From Bryobacterales bacterium (GTDB taxonomy: Bacteria; Acidobacteriota; Terriglobia; Bryobacterales; Bryobacteraceae), in the NCBI GenBank assembly GCA_016789755.1, contig JAEUQG010000317.1:1-61445 (forward strand): DNA of 61,445 bases, given 5' to 3'. Position numbers and translations under genes: made by a program. The notes below the pieces were generated by a model, which had not been told where the DNA came from, searched no databases, and saw only the letters and a list, made by a program, of their open reading frames with translations. Positions 8,772 to 17,463 of this stretch are shown here, piece by piece (within the stretch, counting starts at the first letter, position 1; the number at the start of each line of letters is the position of its first letter).

Positions 8772-10138
8772 CAGGCCATGCTCCTTACTTGATCCATCAA
8801 CGCATCGAACAGGGCCGCCGGCGGTTCGCCTTTCTGCTCGCAGATCACCCGCACGATGGGTTCCGTCTGGCTCACCCGAACATGGAACCAGCGGTCCGGC
8901 CACGCTACCCGCAGTCCGTCGCGCATGTCCGTAATTCCGTCTCCGTAGAGCCTGTGAAGTTCCATCATCAGCATCGGTACGCGCTGGGAAACCAGCGGCA
9001 CTTCGTCCTTCAAAATCGCATAGCGTGGATAGGCCGCCACGATCTCCGACAGCTTCGCACGCCTCTGATGCATCAGAGTGAGAATCGCCAGCATGCTCGC
9101 GATGCCGTCGTAGACAAAGCGGAATTGCGGCATCATGATGGCTCCCGTACCTTCGCCGGCCACAGCGATCTGCTCCGGTTTGTAAGTGGCCAGCGCATCC
9201 ATCGCCGCTTGCCGTCCCACGGGCACGCGAATGACGCGTCCACCGTGCTTCGCCGCCACCTCTTCGAGCAATGCGGTGGTCGAAAGATTCGTGATCACCA
9301 GCTTTCCCGGGCCCTTGGCCAGTTGCGCGTCGGCAATCAGCGGCAGCACCATTTCCTCCGAGACCGGAGTCCCGTCTTCGCAGGCAATCGCCACGCGGTC
9401 TGAATCGATGTCGAACAGGAAGCCGGCATCGGCCCCCAGCGGCTTCATCAACGGGGCCAACTGCAACGACACCGTCGCCGCGTTGATCGATGGCTCATGA
9501 GCGAAGCTCACCCCTTCAATCCGCTCGTTAATCAAGATGACGTTCAGTCCGTAACGGTCCGCCAGCCGCCGCAGAATCAGCGACGATGTCCCGTTGCAGC
9601 AATCCACCACAATCTTGTATTGCCGCAGTGCTTCCAGATCGAACACCGAACTCAGGTCGTGCAGATAACGGTCCAGCGCGGCCTCGTTCACGTACAGCCG
9701 GCCGAGCCCAGTGTGATCGGCGAAATGAAATTTCCGCAGGTGATAAATGTCCAGCAACTCCGATGCTTCGGCCGTCGACAGATACGTGCCTCGCGCGGCG
9801 AAGAACTTCAGGGCGTTCCACTCCGCCGAATTGTGAGAAGCTCCGATCGAAATGCCGCCCACTGCGTTGTTGCGCTGGATGGAATGCTGAATGACCGGAG
9901 TCGAGGTGACCCCCAGGTCAATCACGTCATGTCCGGTGGCGAGCAACGCGGCCACTACACCCTCGCGGATCATCACGCCTGAGGAACGCGGGTCGCGCCC
10001 GATGATCACAGGCCCCGGCTCCAGAAAGGTTCCGAACGCCGCCGTGAAGTCCATCACGTGCGACGCCTCCAGTCCCTGCCCGACCACGCCGCGCAGTCCC
10101 ACCGTCGAAATACGAAGCTGCCTCTGCGGAGTATGCAT
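8771..10138 (-). CDS. Phosphohexomutase (GlmM/phosphomannomutase family), copy 2
   Basis: 455 aa, starting MHTPQRQLRISTVGLRGVVG. It has the same fold as its downstream neighbour but a divergent active site. The phosphoserine loop is SIGASHNSAEWN instead of TASHNP. The metal loop is DIDSDRVAI (DxDxDR retained), the sugar loop is GEGTGAIMMP (usual GEGSG) and the phosphate loop is RVSQTEPIVRV. The key Ser, Asp and Arg residues are kept, so it should be active, perhaps on a different sugar. It abuts the CBM9-like gene upstream (stop TAG directly followed by ATG) and overlaps copy 1. Confidence 0.9.
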   Translation of the reverse strand: MHTPQRQLRISTVGLRGVVGQGLEASHVMDFTAAFGTFLEPGPVIIGRDPRSSGVMIREGVVAALLATGHDVIDLGVTSTPVIQHSIQRNNAVGGISIGASHNSAEWNALKFFAARGTYLSTAEASELLDIYHLRKFHFADHTGLGRLYVNEAALDRYLHDLSSVFDLEALRQYKIVVDCCNGTSSLILRRLADRYGLNVILINERIEGVSFAHEPSINAATVSLQLAPLMKPLGADAGFLFDIDSDRVAIACEDGTPVSEEMVLPLIADAQLAKGPGKLVITNLSTTALLEEVAAKHGGRVIRVPVGRQAAMDALATYKPEQIAVAGEGTGAIMMPQFRFVYDGIASMLAILTLMHQRRAKLSEIVAAYPRYAILKDEVPLVSQRVPMLMMELHRLYGDGITDMRDGLRVAWPDRWFHVRVSQTEPIVRVICEQKGEPPAALFDALMDQVRSMA

Positions 10139-10825
10139 CTACCTCACCAATACCAAACGGCCGAACGCTTCGGGAGTGTGGTAAGACTCGGCGTTCACTG
10201 CGTTCCATGCGATGTGCTTGCGTTGCGGCTCGAACGGGCCCTGAATCCGGTACAGGTTGCAGCGGAACTCGTTGCCCGCGACGGCCTCGCGCGTGTCGAT
10301 CGCCTTCATCGGGATCTTCATCTCTCCGTACCAGATCTTCTTCTTGGCATCGATCCGCGCTTTGACCTGGAACCCCGAATTCCATTTCCATGCCTGCGAG
10401 ATCGGAGTCACACGGTCGATGTCCAGATCCACCCACTCGCCTTGCGGCGACACCTGGAATTCCTTGTAGCGGTTGATGTTCTGAAAGTCTGAGCCGATGA
10501 ATGCCTCCGCCACATCCCAATCCCACAATTTGTTGGTTTCCTCAGCAGCGGTGGGGTCGGGCTTCATGTACAGCTTCTCGTAAGGGCAAACGTAGAGGAT
10601 GTAGAGAAAATCCTTCGTCCAGCGCGACCGCAACTCCGTGCGGTGTCCCGGAACAGGCTTGCCGTAACGGTCGTTGTAGGCGTAGACCGGCTTCACGCTC
10701 TTCCACTGCACGGCGTTTGGATTGGCTGTCAAATCGAAATCGGAGGCCGTGTACTTGCTTTCCAAACGGCCGGGTCCGTCCGCGAAAAGGCCGCAGACGG
10801 TGAGGAAAAAGATAGAGAGTCTCAT
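10139..10825 (-). CDS. Secreted carbohydrate-binding (CBM9/DOMON-like) protein
   Basis: 228 aa from the ATG at 10825, which gives a signal peptide (MRLSIFFLTVCGLFADG). The mature region has the features of CBM9-like beta-sandwich domains: FLYILYVCPYE, WDWDVAEAFIG, a YKEFQVSPQGEWVDLDID segment, and a late WYGEMKIPMKAID. The family usually binds sugars and is often fused to hydrolases; here it stands alone. It lies one base after the S9 peptidase start region is cleared (TAA at 10827) and directly before the phosphohexomutase pair, so it belongs to the same transcription unit. A catalytic role is not indicated. Confidence 0.78.
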   Translation of the reverse strand: MRLSIFFLTVCGLFADGPGRLESKYTASDFDLTANPNAVQWKSVKPVYAYNDRYGKPVPGHRTELRSRWTKDFLYILYVCPYEKLYMKPDPTAAEETNKLWDWDVAEAFIGSDFQNINRYKEFQVSPQGEWVDLDIDRVTPISQAWKWNSGFQVKARIDAKKKIWYGEMKIPMKAIDTREAVAGNEFRCNLYRIQGPFEPQRKHIAWNAVNAESYHTPEAFGRLVLVR

Positions 10826-10826
10826 G

Positions 10827-12815
10827 TTACTTGGGGAAATATTTCTCATACCAATGCACGCTTCGGTCAATCGAGTCCACGATGTGCCTTGTCTCGCGCA
10901 GGCCATGGCCTTCCCGCGGATAGCGCACCATCACGGCATCCACACCCACATCCTTCAATCCGATGTAGAACTGCTCGCTTTCGGCGATGCACACATCGTT
11001 GTCGTTTTCTCCATGCAGCAGCATGACGGGAGTCTTCACCTGCGCAACATACCGCAATGACGAACGCCTCCAGAGGGTATCCATCAGGTCTCCCTGATGG
11101 GGCAGCACGCCGAACGTCATCTGCTCATACATGTTGTAGTACGTCATGTAGTTGTAACTCACCAGATTGATAATGGGAGCTAGTGGAATGGCGGCCTTGA
11201 AAATATGCGTCTGGGTTACCAGCCAGGCCGAAAGCTGTCCGCCATAACTGCCCCCTTCCACCCCCAACCGGTTGCGGTCGATCCAAGGATTGCGCCGCAC
11301 CGCTGCGCTCACTCCATAAAGAACATCCTGTCCTTCGTTGCCGTTCTGGTCTCCGAACACGGCATCGGCGAACTTCTGCCCGTAGCCGGTGGACCCGCGA
11401 TAATTCACCATCAGCACCGCCCACCCCCGCGCGGCATAAACTTGCGCCTTGAAGTTGAATGCCGGTCCCTGCTGCGAATGAGGACCGCCGTGAATCGACA
11501 CGATCGCCGGATGCCGGGAAACGGCCGTGCGCCCCAAGGGCTTCGTCAGATAGGCTTCCACGTCGTACTTGAAATCGTTGCTTTGGAACGTGAACGGTTC
11601 CACCTCCGCGATCGCCTTGCCTTGCAGTACCGCCGTGTTCAAATCGGTCAGTTGTTGCAACGCCGCGTTGGTATCTTTCAGGAACAATTGTGCGGTGTCG
11701 CGTGTGCCGGTGAAGGCAAACGCAAACCGGCCGTTACGTGCCACGCTGAATGAGCCCACCGTTCCGCGATCCTTCACCACCGCATCCGGAACGCCGCCCG
11801 AGGCCGGCAGCCGGATCAACCGCGTATTGCCGCGCTCCACTGCCGTGAAGTAAATGTGGGTCCCTTCGGGAGACCATGCCGGCGACAACTGCCGGTTATC
11901 CACCACTCGCCCGATCTCGCGCCGGTTCGACCCATCGGCATTCACCGTCCAGACGTGCGTGTCCTCCATGGTCGTTTCCAAATCGGTCAACCCGCGGCGC
12001 GTTCCGATATAAGCGATCCGTTTCCCGTCGGGCGACCAGCGCGGCATGTACTCGGCATGCTCAGTCGCCGTGATCCGCCGGACGCTGCGGTCCGCCAAGC
12101 GCACGGCCCACAAATCGTAGTTGTGAAAAATATCGGAATCCGGCTCACGGTTGGAGACAAAGAGAATCTCCTGCCCTGACGGGGACCAGTCGATGGAATG
12201 CTCATAGAACACTCCATCGGTCAACTGCTGTACGGCTCCCGTGGCCAGTTCCACAACAAAAACATGCAGGCGTTTGTTGTCGTTGAATCTGGTGTTCCCC
12301 TCATCGTGATCGGGCTTGTAAAGATAGCGCGTGATCACCACCGGATCTCCGGAAGCATCTTCGGTTTCAGGGCCGGGCCGGGCGTCCAGAAACGCGATAC
12401 GCTTTGAATCCGGCGACCATGTCACGTTCGCACCCGTCAGCGGCAGCGGCGAATTCGTCCCGTCCATCTTGTGCAAGAACCGTGGCTGCGATCCGTCGGC
12501 GTTGACTACAAACAACCCGGCCTTCCCCTCGTATGTGGCCTGGCACGCCAGTTTCGTTCCGTCCGGAGACCACACCGGATTCGACGATGTCTCCGCACCC
12601 AGCGGCACGCTGCGTCTGGTGGCCACATCCAGGATTTCGATCTTCGAGTATGGCTTCCCCGGGCGTTCGGCATGGGAAATCGTGTAGGCTATCTTGTCCC
12701 CGCCGGGGGACAGCCGCACATCGCCTACGTTTCGCAGCTTGTACAAATCGCTCGATACAAGCCCGGTATCGGCGCCCAGCGGTAATGCCGCGCACAACAA
12801 CAGCAGTCGCATCAT
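10827..12815 (-). CDS. Secreted S9-family (prolyl oligopeptidase-like) peptidase
   Basis: 662 aa. The signal peptide is MMRLLLLCAALPLGADTG. The N-terminal two thirds is a WD40/PD40 beta-propeller with repeated segments such as WSPDGTKLACQ and WSPDGKRIAYIG that gates substrate size. The C-terminal alpha/beta hydrolase has the nucleophile elbow EGGSYGGQLSAW, the acid in LHGENDNDVC and the histidine in REGHGLRE. This is the acylaminoacyl-peptidase/DPP-IV-like arrangement, so it likely trims oligopeptides in the periplasm. It is 3 bases downstream of the aminotransferase gene and almost touches the next gene. Confidence 0.93.
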   Translation of the reverse strand: MMRLLLLCAALPLGADTGLVSSDLYKLRNVGDVRLSPGGDKIAYTISHAERPGKPYSKIEILDVATRRSVPLGAETSSNPVWSPDGTKLACQATYEGKAGLFVVNADGSQPRFLHKMDGTNSPLPLTGANVTWSPDSKRIAFLDARPGPETEDASGDPVVITRYLYKPDHDEGNTRFNDNKRLHVFVVELATGAVQQLTDGVFYEHSIDWSPSGQEILFVSNREPDSDIFHNYDLWAVRLADRSVRRITATEHAEYMPRWSPDGKRIAYIGTRRGLTDLETTMEDTHVWTVNADGSNRREIGRVVDNRQLSPAWSPEGTHIYFTAVERGNTRLIRLPASGGVPDAVVKDRGTVGSFSVARNGRFAFAFTGTRDTAQLFLKDTNAALQQLTDLNTAVLQGKAIAEVEPFTFQSNDFKYDVEAYLTKPLGRTAVSRHPAIVSIHGGPHSQQGPAFNFKAQVYAARGWAVLMVNYRGSTGYGQKFADAVFGDQNGNEGQDVLYGVSAAVRRNPWIDRNRLGVEGGSYGGQLSAWLVTQTHIFKAAIPLAPIINLVSYNYMTYYNMYEQMTFGVLPHQGDLMDTLWRRSSLRYVAQVKTPVMLLHGENDNDVCIAESEQFYIGLKDVGVDAVMVRYPREGHGLRETRHIVDSIDRSVHWYEKYFPK

Positions 12816-12818
12816 GAG

Positions 12819-13943
12819 TTATCTACTTACCATAACGCGGCGGATGGTCCCGGCAACGTGATGCATCAGGTCCTCTCCGCCCAGCAGCACGGTGTGGGGA
12901 ATCCAAAACGCGTCTTTCAGATAAGCTTCCGCCTGCGGGCATGGCATCACGCGGCAAGGAATCTGCCGGTACAGCGGATTCTGATACAACGTGTGCGGAT
13001 AAAAGGGAGTGCACGGAATTCCCGCGCCTGTCAGGTTGCGGTGAAATTCATCCCGCGACTGGCCGTAGGCCTTTTCATCGATCCGTCCCAACAATAGGTA
13101 CCAGGAATGTTTCGTCACCCGAGGATCCACTCTCTGCCAGTGGATGCCTTCCACATCCCGTAACTCCCGCAGCAGCAAATCGGCATTGCGCGACCGCGTG
13201 GCAATCTGCTCCGGCAGCCGTTCCAACTGCGCGATCAGAACCGCGGCTTGCAACGCCGTCAGCCGGAAGTTCGTCCCCAATAAGAAGTGATGGAAATGGC
13301 CCTTGCCGGTCTGCCGTCCCTGATTCGCCACGGACCGCAACTTCACGGCCAGTTCCTCATCGTTCGTCAGCACGATGCCGCCCTCGCCCGCCGTCATCAC
13401 CTTCCCGTTCTGAAAACTGAACGAAGATGCAAGGCCGAAGCTCCCCGCCCGTTTGCCATTCCATTCCGAGCCATGCGCGTGGGCGGCGTCTTCAATCACC
13501 GTCAAGCCGTGCGCGGAGGCAATCGCCAGAATCCGGTCCATATCCGCCAGCGGTCCGCCGAAATGCACCGGAATGATCGCCTTGGTCTTTGGCGTAATCG
13601 CCTCCTCCACGCGATCGGGGTCCATATTGAACGAGTAGGGCTCGATGTCCACGAACACCGGCACGCCGCCGGCGCGCGATACCGCCGTTGCCGTTGAGAT
13701 GAATGAGATTGAGGGCACGATCACTTCGTCGCCCGCGCCGATTCCAGCGCAGGCAAGCGCCAACTCCAGCGTCAGCGTGCCGTTGCACGCCGTGATTCCG
13801 TAGCGGCAATGGTGATGCGCCGCAAACTGCTGCTCAAACGTTTCCACAAACGGATGGAAGCCGCCCCACTGCGGGGCCTGAAGCACTTCCTCAATCAACT
13901 TGCGTTCGCGTTCGCCGGAAATGGGCCATTGGGGAATCTGCAT
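12819..13943 (-). CDS. DegT/DnrJ/EryC1-type PLP aminotransferase
   Basis: 374 aa from the ATG at 13943 (MQIPQWPISG), which has GGA five bases upstream; a longer in-frame start exists but lacks family similarity. Fold-type I aminotransferases of this class usually aminate UDP- or dTDP-ketosugars for surface glycans. Seen: CNGTLTLELALAC, DEVIVPSISFISTA, VHFGGPLADMD, EDAAHAHGSEW and the PLP-lysine region FSFQNGKVMTAGEGG. The gene lies 50 bases after the TonB-dependent receptor stop and 3 bases before the S9 peptidase. No other nucleotide-sugar gene is nearby except the phosphohexomutases, so the substrate is open. Confidence 0.92.
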   Translation of the reverse strand: MQIPQWPISGERERKLIEEVLQAPQWGGFHPFVETFEQQFAAHHHCRYGITACNGTLTLELALACAGIGAGDEVIVPSISFISTATAVSRAGGVPVFVDIEPYSFNMDPDRVEEAITPKTKAIIPVHFGGPLADMDRILAIASAHGLTVIEDAAHAHGSEWNGKRAGSFGLASSFSFQNGKVMTAGEGGIVLTNDEELAVKLRSVANQGRQTGKGHFHHFLLGTNFRLTALQAAVLIAQLERLPEQIATRSRNADLLLRELRDVEGIHWQRVDPRVTKHSWYLLLGRIDEKAYGQSRDEFHRNLTGAGIPCTPFYPHTLYQNPLYRQIPCRVMPCPQAEAYLKDAFWIPHTVLLGGEDLMHHVAGTIRRVMVSR

Positions 13944-13993
13944 GATTCCAGTTTCGCCTATCCCGCACTGCTCCGGAGCAGCACGAACTCCCG

Positions 13994-16900
13994 TCAAAAA
14001 TACAACTTCATCCCAAATTGCAGAATGCGCATCGGCAGGCGCAAGCTTCGAATATCCGCCATGCGCGGAGCATCGGGAATAATCGAATCGAGCGAACTGA
14101 AGGCGATTCCCGCCGGTTCGCCGAACTGCGGGGTGTTAAAGGTGTTGAAAAATTCCCCGCGGAATTGCAGCCGCCCGTTCTCCCCCAGCAACGGCATCCG
14201 CCAGTTCTTGTACAGCGACAGATCGATGTTCCGTTGCCCCGGTGTCACCAGCGGCGACTGTGCCGCATTGCCGTAATGACACAGGTCCAAGCGCCCCGGA
14301 ATATTGCAGTCTGTGCGCCGGAAGGCCGCCGGATCGTACCACCGCGCCCGCGTGGCCTGCTCGAACAGCCGTCCATCCGTAATCCGGTCGGGACGCGTCG
14401 GCCCGCCAGTGTTCAGATTCCCGCCCGCCACGTTGAATGGAAAGCCGGTGCGCAGGGTTAGAATCCCGTTGGTTTGCCACCCGGCAAGGAACGCTCCGGC
14501 GATTCCGCGGAAGCGGTTCAGGAACGGCATTTCATACACGTAATGCAACACCGCATTCTGCGTTACGTCGAACGGATAGCGCATCCGGTCGGCGCGCCGG
14601 TTGCGCGGATCCTGGTAAGTAAATCCGCCGTTGCGTTCGTAGCCTTCTCCGATCGCCTTACTGTACGTGTAGCTCAACCCTGCCACCAGTCCATGCGAAT
14701 AGCGCTTCTCAACGCTCGTCTGCAACCCGTGGTAGCTTCCGTTGGCGTAGCTGTCCAAATAGCGGATCTCGCCCAGACCGAACGGCCGGGCGCCTTCCCC
14801 CTGGCTCATGTAGGCTTGCCACGGCCTGCGGGCGTTGACGTCCGTATTGGGCGCAGGATCGGGAGAATTGAAGTTCGAGATGTTGTTGTCGAGGTGGCTT
14901 GTCTTGCTCCCGATGTAACTCACCGTGAGAAACGTCTGCGTCGGCAGTGCGCGCTGCAAATCCAGGCTCCACTGCCAGTGATTCGAATTGCGGTTGTCCG
15001 GAATCAGGGCGATCAGATTCGTCCGCGCCGGCGATGTTCCTGAACCGGAGGGAAACACATTGTCCAGAGCGATCACCGGTGTCCCGGCCCGTATTCGCCG
15101 CGTTTGGATGTTGTAGTTCTGTCCTCCGTAGCTGTACGGAATCACTTGCGCCACGTCCGTCACCTGGTTGTAGTTGAGCGCGGCTCCGTAAGGAGGTTGC
15201 CTCCCCAGAATCTGGTAGTTGTCCAACTGCTGCGCATTCGCAAACCAGCCGAAGCCGGAGCGGATCACCCACTTGTCCGAGGCCTTGTAGGCAAGCCCGA
15301 TGCGAGGCATGAAGTAGCGGTTGTCGGAGTTCGCCAAGGGGAAGTCTGAAACCCCCGGCGCCGGCACCAGCGTCGGCAACTGCCTTCCGTCCGGCGCCGC
15401 CGTTAGAATATCCAACCGCAACGATCGCAGCACGCCGTCCGGGTCCGTGGGAATCGTGAAGTAGTCCCAACGCAATCCGATGTTCAGCGTCAGCTTCCTG
15501 GTGGCCTTCCAGTTGTCGAGAAAATACGCGCTCATCCGGTAGTTCTGCGGTGTCCGCAATGGCTTACCTTCCGGCGACGTGGAGCCGTTGAGATACCCCA
15601 TCAGCCAGCCGGAGAGGTTGTACCCGCCGGGGCAACAATTCAGAACCCCGCGGGGATTGTTCGAGGCGCGAATCCCAACGCTCGTGCGCCGCAATTCGAA
15701 TCCGGCCTTGAATCCGTGGTTTCCACGCGAGTGCGACAGGTTGTCGGCGAATTGCCAGATCCGGTCGGAGTTGTAGCTGTTCCCCGCGGTGTCGCCGTCG
15801 CCGGGAAGCACTCCTGTGTTCGGCAATCCGATTTCGTCGCCCTTCAGTGCGCGATTGTTGTCGGTAATCACCGTGTACGTGCCGATCCCTAGCGAATTGA
15901 GGTCGAAGCTCGTCCCAGTGCGGGGATTGGCGAAATCCCAGTCCGCCCAGTTGGTCCCGAACCGGAATTCGTTCAACGTGCGGCTGGAAAACAGGTGGAT
16001 CTCCTGGAACGCCAGATTCAGCGAAGGGGCGGCGCCATCCACGGTGAAGTTCGGATTCAGGTTTCCCGTGAAGATCGAAGAACGGTCGCGCGCAAAGCGG
16101 AAGAACGCTTTGTCTTTCTCGCTGAACGTATGGTCGATACGGAAGAAAAATTGATTGGAGTCGACTACGCTCGGAACCGGAGCGCGCACGTTCGCCTCCA
16201 AAATGTCGTCCTGCCGGAACTGCGGCAGCGGCATGTAGGTGTTCAAAAAATTCTGCGCATTGCGATTGATGCGGCTCGCCGGAATAATGTTGGTGATCCT
16301 TCCCGTCCCGTCGCGGAAAGGTTCCCCGGTCAGTGGATCGTGCACGATGATCGGCGCGCGGATCGGACGCCCGTCCCGAATCAGTGGCGTCAATAACTGC
16401 GAGAAGTCCCCTCTCCGGAACTCCTCCGGAAAGAAGAAGCCTTCGCGCACGGTTTCCACCGTCTGCCGCAGTCCCTCGTAGTTGAAGCTCCAGAACGTGC
16501 GATCCTTGCCGCGGTAGACTTTCGGCAGCAGCACCGGACCGCTCAGGAACATGCCGAACTGATTCCGCCGCAGCCGGTTTTTCTCCGACGGCCGCGCCCC
16601 GGCGGGCAACTGGAAGTTCAGAAAGTAATCCTTGGCCGCCACTTTGTCGTTGCGCAGGAACTCGAAGAAGGCCCCGTGAAACTGGTTCGTACCCGACTTC
16701 AGTGCGATCTGAACCACCGCCCCATTGTTCTGTCCATACTCCGCCGAGTACGAACTCGTTTGCACCTTGAATTCCTCGATCGCGTCGATGGATGGCGTGA
16801 AGATCATCACATTCACCCGCGAATTGGCCGCCGTTACCCCGTCGAGCGAAATCTGTTGGTTATTCTCCCGCTGCCCGTTCGCGGTCAACGCTACGCTACG

Positions 16901-17434
16901 CCCAGGAATCGGATTGCCTTGCGATCCGTCCAGCCCCTGCCGCAGCCCAAACTGCACGCCGGGCGTCAGCACCGCCAGCGTGGAGATATTCCGCCCGTTG
17001 AGCGGTAGTTCCACGACGCGCTTGTTGTCGATGACTTGCCCTACTGACGCATCCTCGGTCTTCAGCTGTACCGCCGAGCTCACCACCTCGATCTTCTCCT
17101 GCGTCTCCCCGACGTTTAGCGCAAAGTCGATTCGCAGCTTCTGTTGCAGTTGGAGCCGGATCCCCGTTTTCTCCTGCCTCTGAAAACCTGCCATCTCGGC
17201 AGCCACGGTGTAGCCGCCGATTTCGATCAGCGGGAAAGAATATGCCCCCGTGCTCGATGTCGTGTCCACGCGGCGCTCGCCGGTGGCAATTCGAAGCAGC
17301 GTCACTTTGGCCCCGGGAATTACGGCGCCCGTCGGATCGGTCACCGTTCCGGAGATTTCTGTAGATGTGGTTTGCCCGCGCATCAACGCGGCAGCAATCA
17401 GGAACACGGCGGTCAACATGGACATGGCGGCCAT
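13994..17434 (-). CDS. Oar-like TonB-dependent outer-membrane receptor with carboxypeptidase-regulatory domain
   Basis: About 1146 aa. The signal peptide is followed by a carboxypeptidase-regulatory-like (Ig-type) domain at ~20-105 (SGTVTDPTGAVIPGAKVTL, STGAYSFPLIEIGGYTV). A plug domain follows at ~110-230 (ELPLNGRNISTLAVLTPGV, then GVTAANSRVN), then a very long beta-barrel rich in aromatic and Asn/Arg turns ending GMKLYF. This architecture is greatly expanded in Acidobacteriota and probably imports large glycans or peptides. Starts at 17434 (MAAM) and 17425 (MSML) are both possible. A TATAAT-like element overlaps the first, favouring the second or a further upstream promoter. Its substrate may be linked to the adjacent S9 peptidase and CBM9-like protein. 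Confidence 0.93.
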   Translation of the reverse strand: MAAMSMLTAVFLIAAALMRGQTTSTEISGTVTDPTGAVIPGAKVTLLRIATGERRVDTTSSTGAYSFPLIEIGGYTVAAEMAGFQRQEKTGIRLQLQQKLRIDFALNVGETQEKIEVVSSAVQLKTEDASVGQVIDNKRVVELPLNGRNISTLAVLTPGVQFGLRQGLDGSQGNPIPGRSVALTANGQRENNQQISLDGVTAANSRVNVMIFTPSIDAIEEFKVQTSSYSAEYGQNNGAVVQIALKSGTNQFHGAFFEFLRNDKVAAKDYFLNFQLPAGARPSEKNRLRRNQFGMFLSGPVLLPKVYRGKDRTFWSFNYEGLRQTVETVREGFFFPEEFRRGDFSQLLTPLIRDGRPIRAPIIVHDPLTGEPFRDGTGRITNIIPASRINRNAQNFLNTYMPLPQFRQDDILEANVRAPVPSVVDSNQFFFRIDHTFSEKDKAFFRFARDRSSIFTGNLNPNFTVDGAAPSLNLAFQEIHLFSSRTLNEFRFGTNWADWDFANPRTGTSFDLNSLGIGTYTVITDNNRALKGDEIGLPNTGVLPGDGDTAGNSYNSDRIWQFADNLSHSRGNHGFKAGFELRRTSVGIRASNNPRGVLNCCPGGYNLSGWLMGYLNGSTSPEGKPLRTPQNYRMSAYFLDNWKATRKLTLNIGLRWDYFTIPTDPDGVLRSLRLDILTAAPDGRQLPTLVPAPGVSDFPLANSDNRYFMPRIGLAYKASDKWVIRSGFGWFANAQQLDNYQILGRQPPYGAALNYNQVTDVAQVIPYSYGGQNYNIQTRRIRAGTPVIALDNVFPSGSGTSPARTNLIALIPDNRNSNHWQWSLDLQRALPTQTFLTVSYIGSKTSHLDNNISNFNSPDPAPNTDVNARRPWQAYMSQGEGARPFGLGEIRYLDSYANGSYHGLQTSVEKRYSHGLVAGLSYTYSKAIGEGYERNGGFTYQDPRNRRADRMRYPFDVTQNAVLHYVYEMPFLNRFRGIAGAFLAGWQTNGILTLRTGFPFNVAGGNLNTGGPTRPDRITDGRLFEQATRARWYDPAAFRRTDCNIPGRLDLCHYGNAAQSPLVTPGQRNIDLSLYKNWRMPLLGENGRLQFRGEFFNTFNTPQFGEPAGIAFSSLDSIIPDAPRMADIRSLRLPMRILQFGMKLYF

Positions 17435-17463
17435 TATATAAGCATTGCGCCGCCCTGCTTCAA
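17433..17463 (-). promoter_or_regulatory. Candidate promoter for the TonB-dependent receptor
   Basis: On the minus strand TTGAAG (17463-17458) is followed after 17 bases by TATATA (17440-17435), or after 19 bases by TATAAT (17438-17433). The -10 overlaps the MAAM start codon at 17434. If used, transcription would begin near 17426, making the MSML start at 17425 leaderless. The -35 lies in the last codons of the histidine kinase gene, so the receptor could be uncoupled from the upstream operon. Confidence 0.35.
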
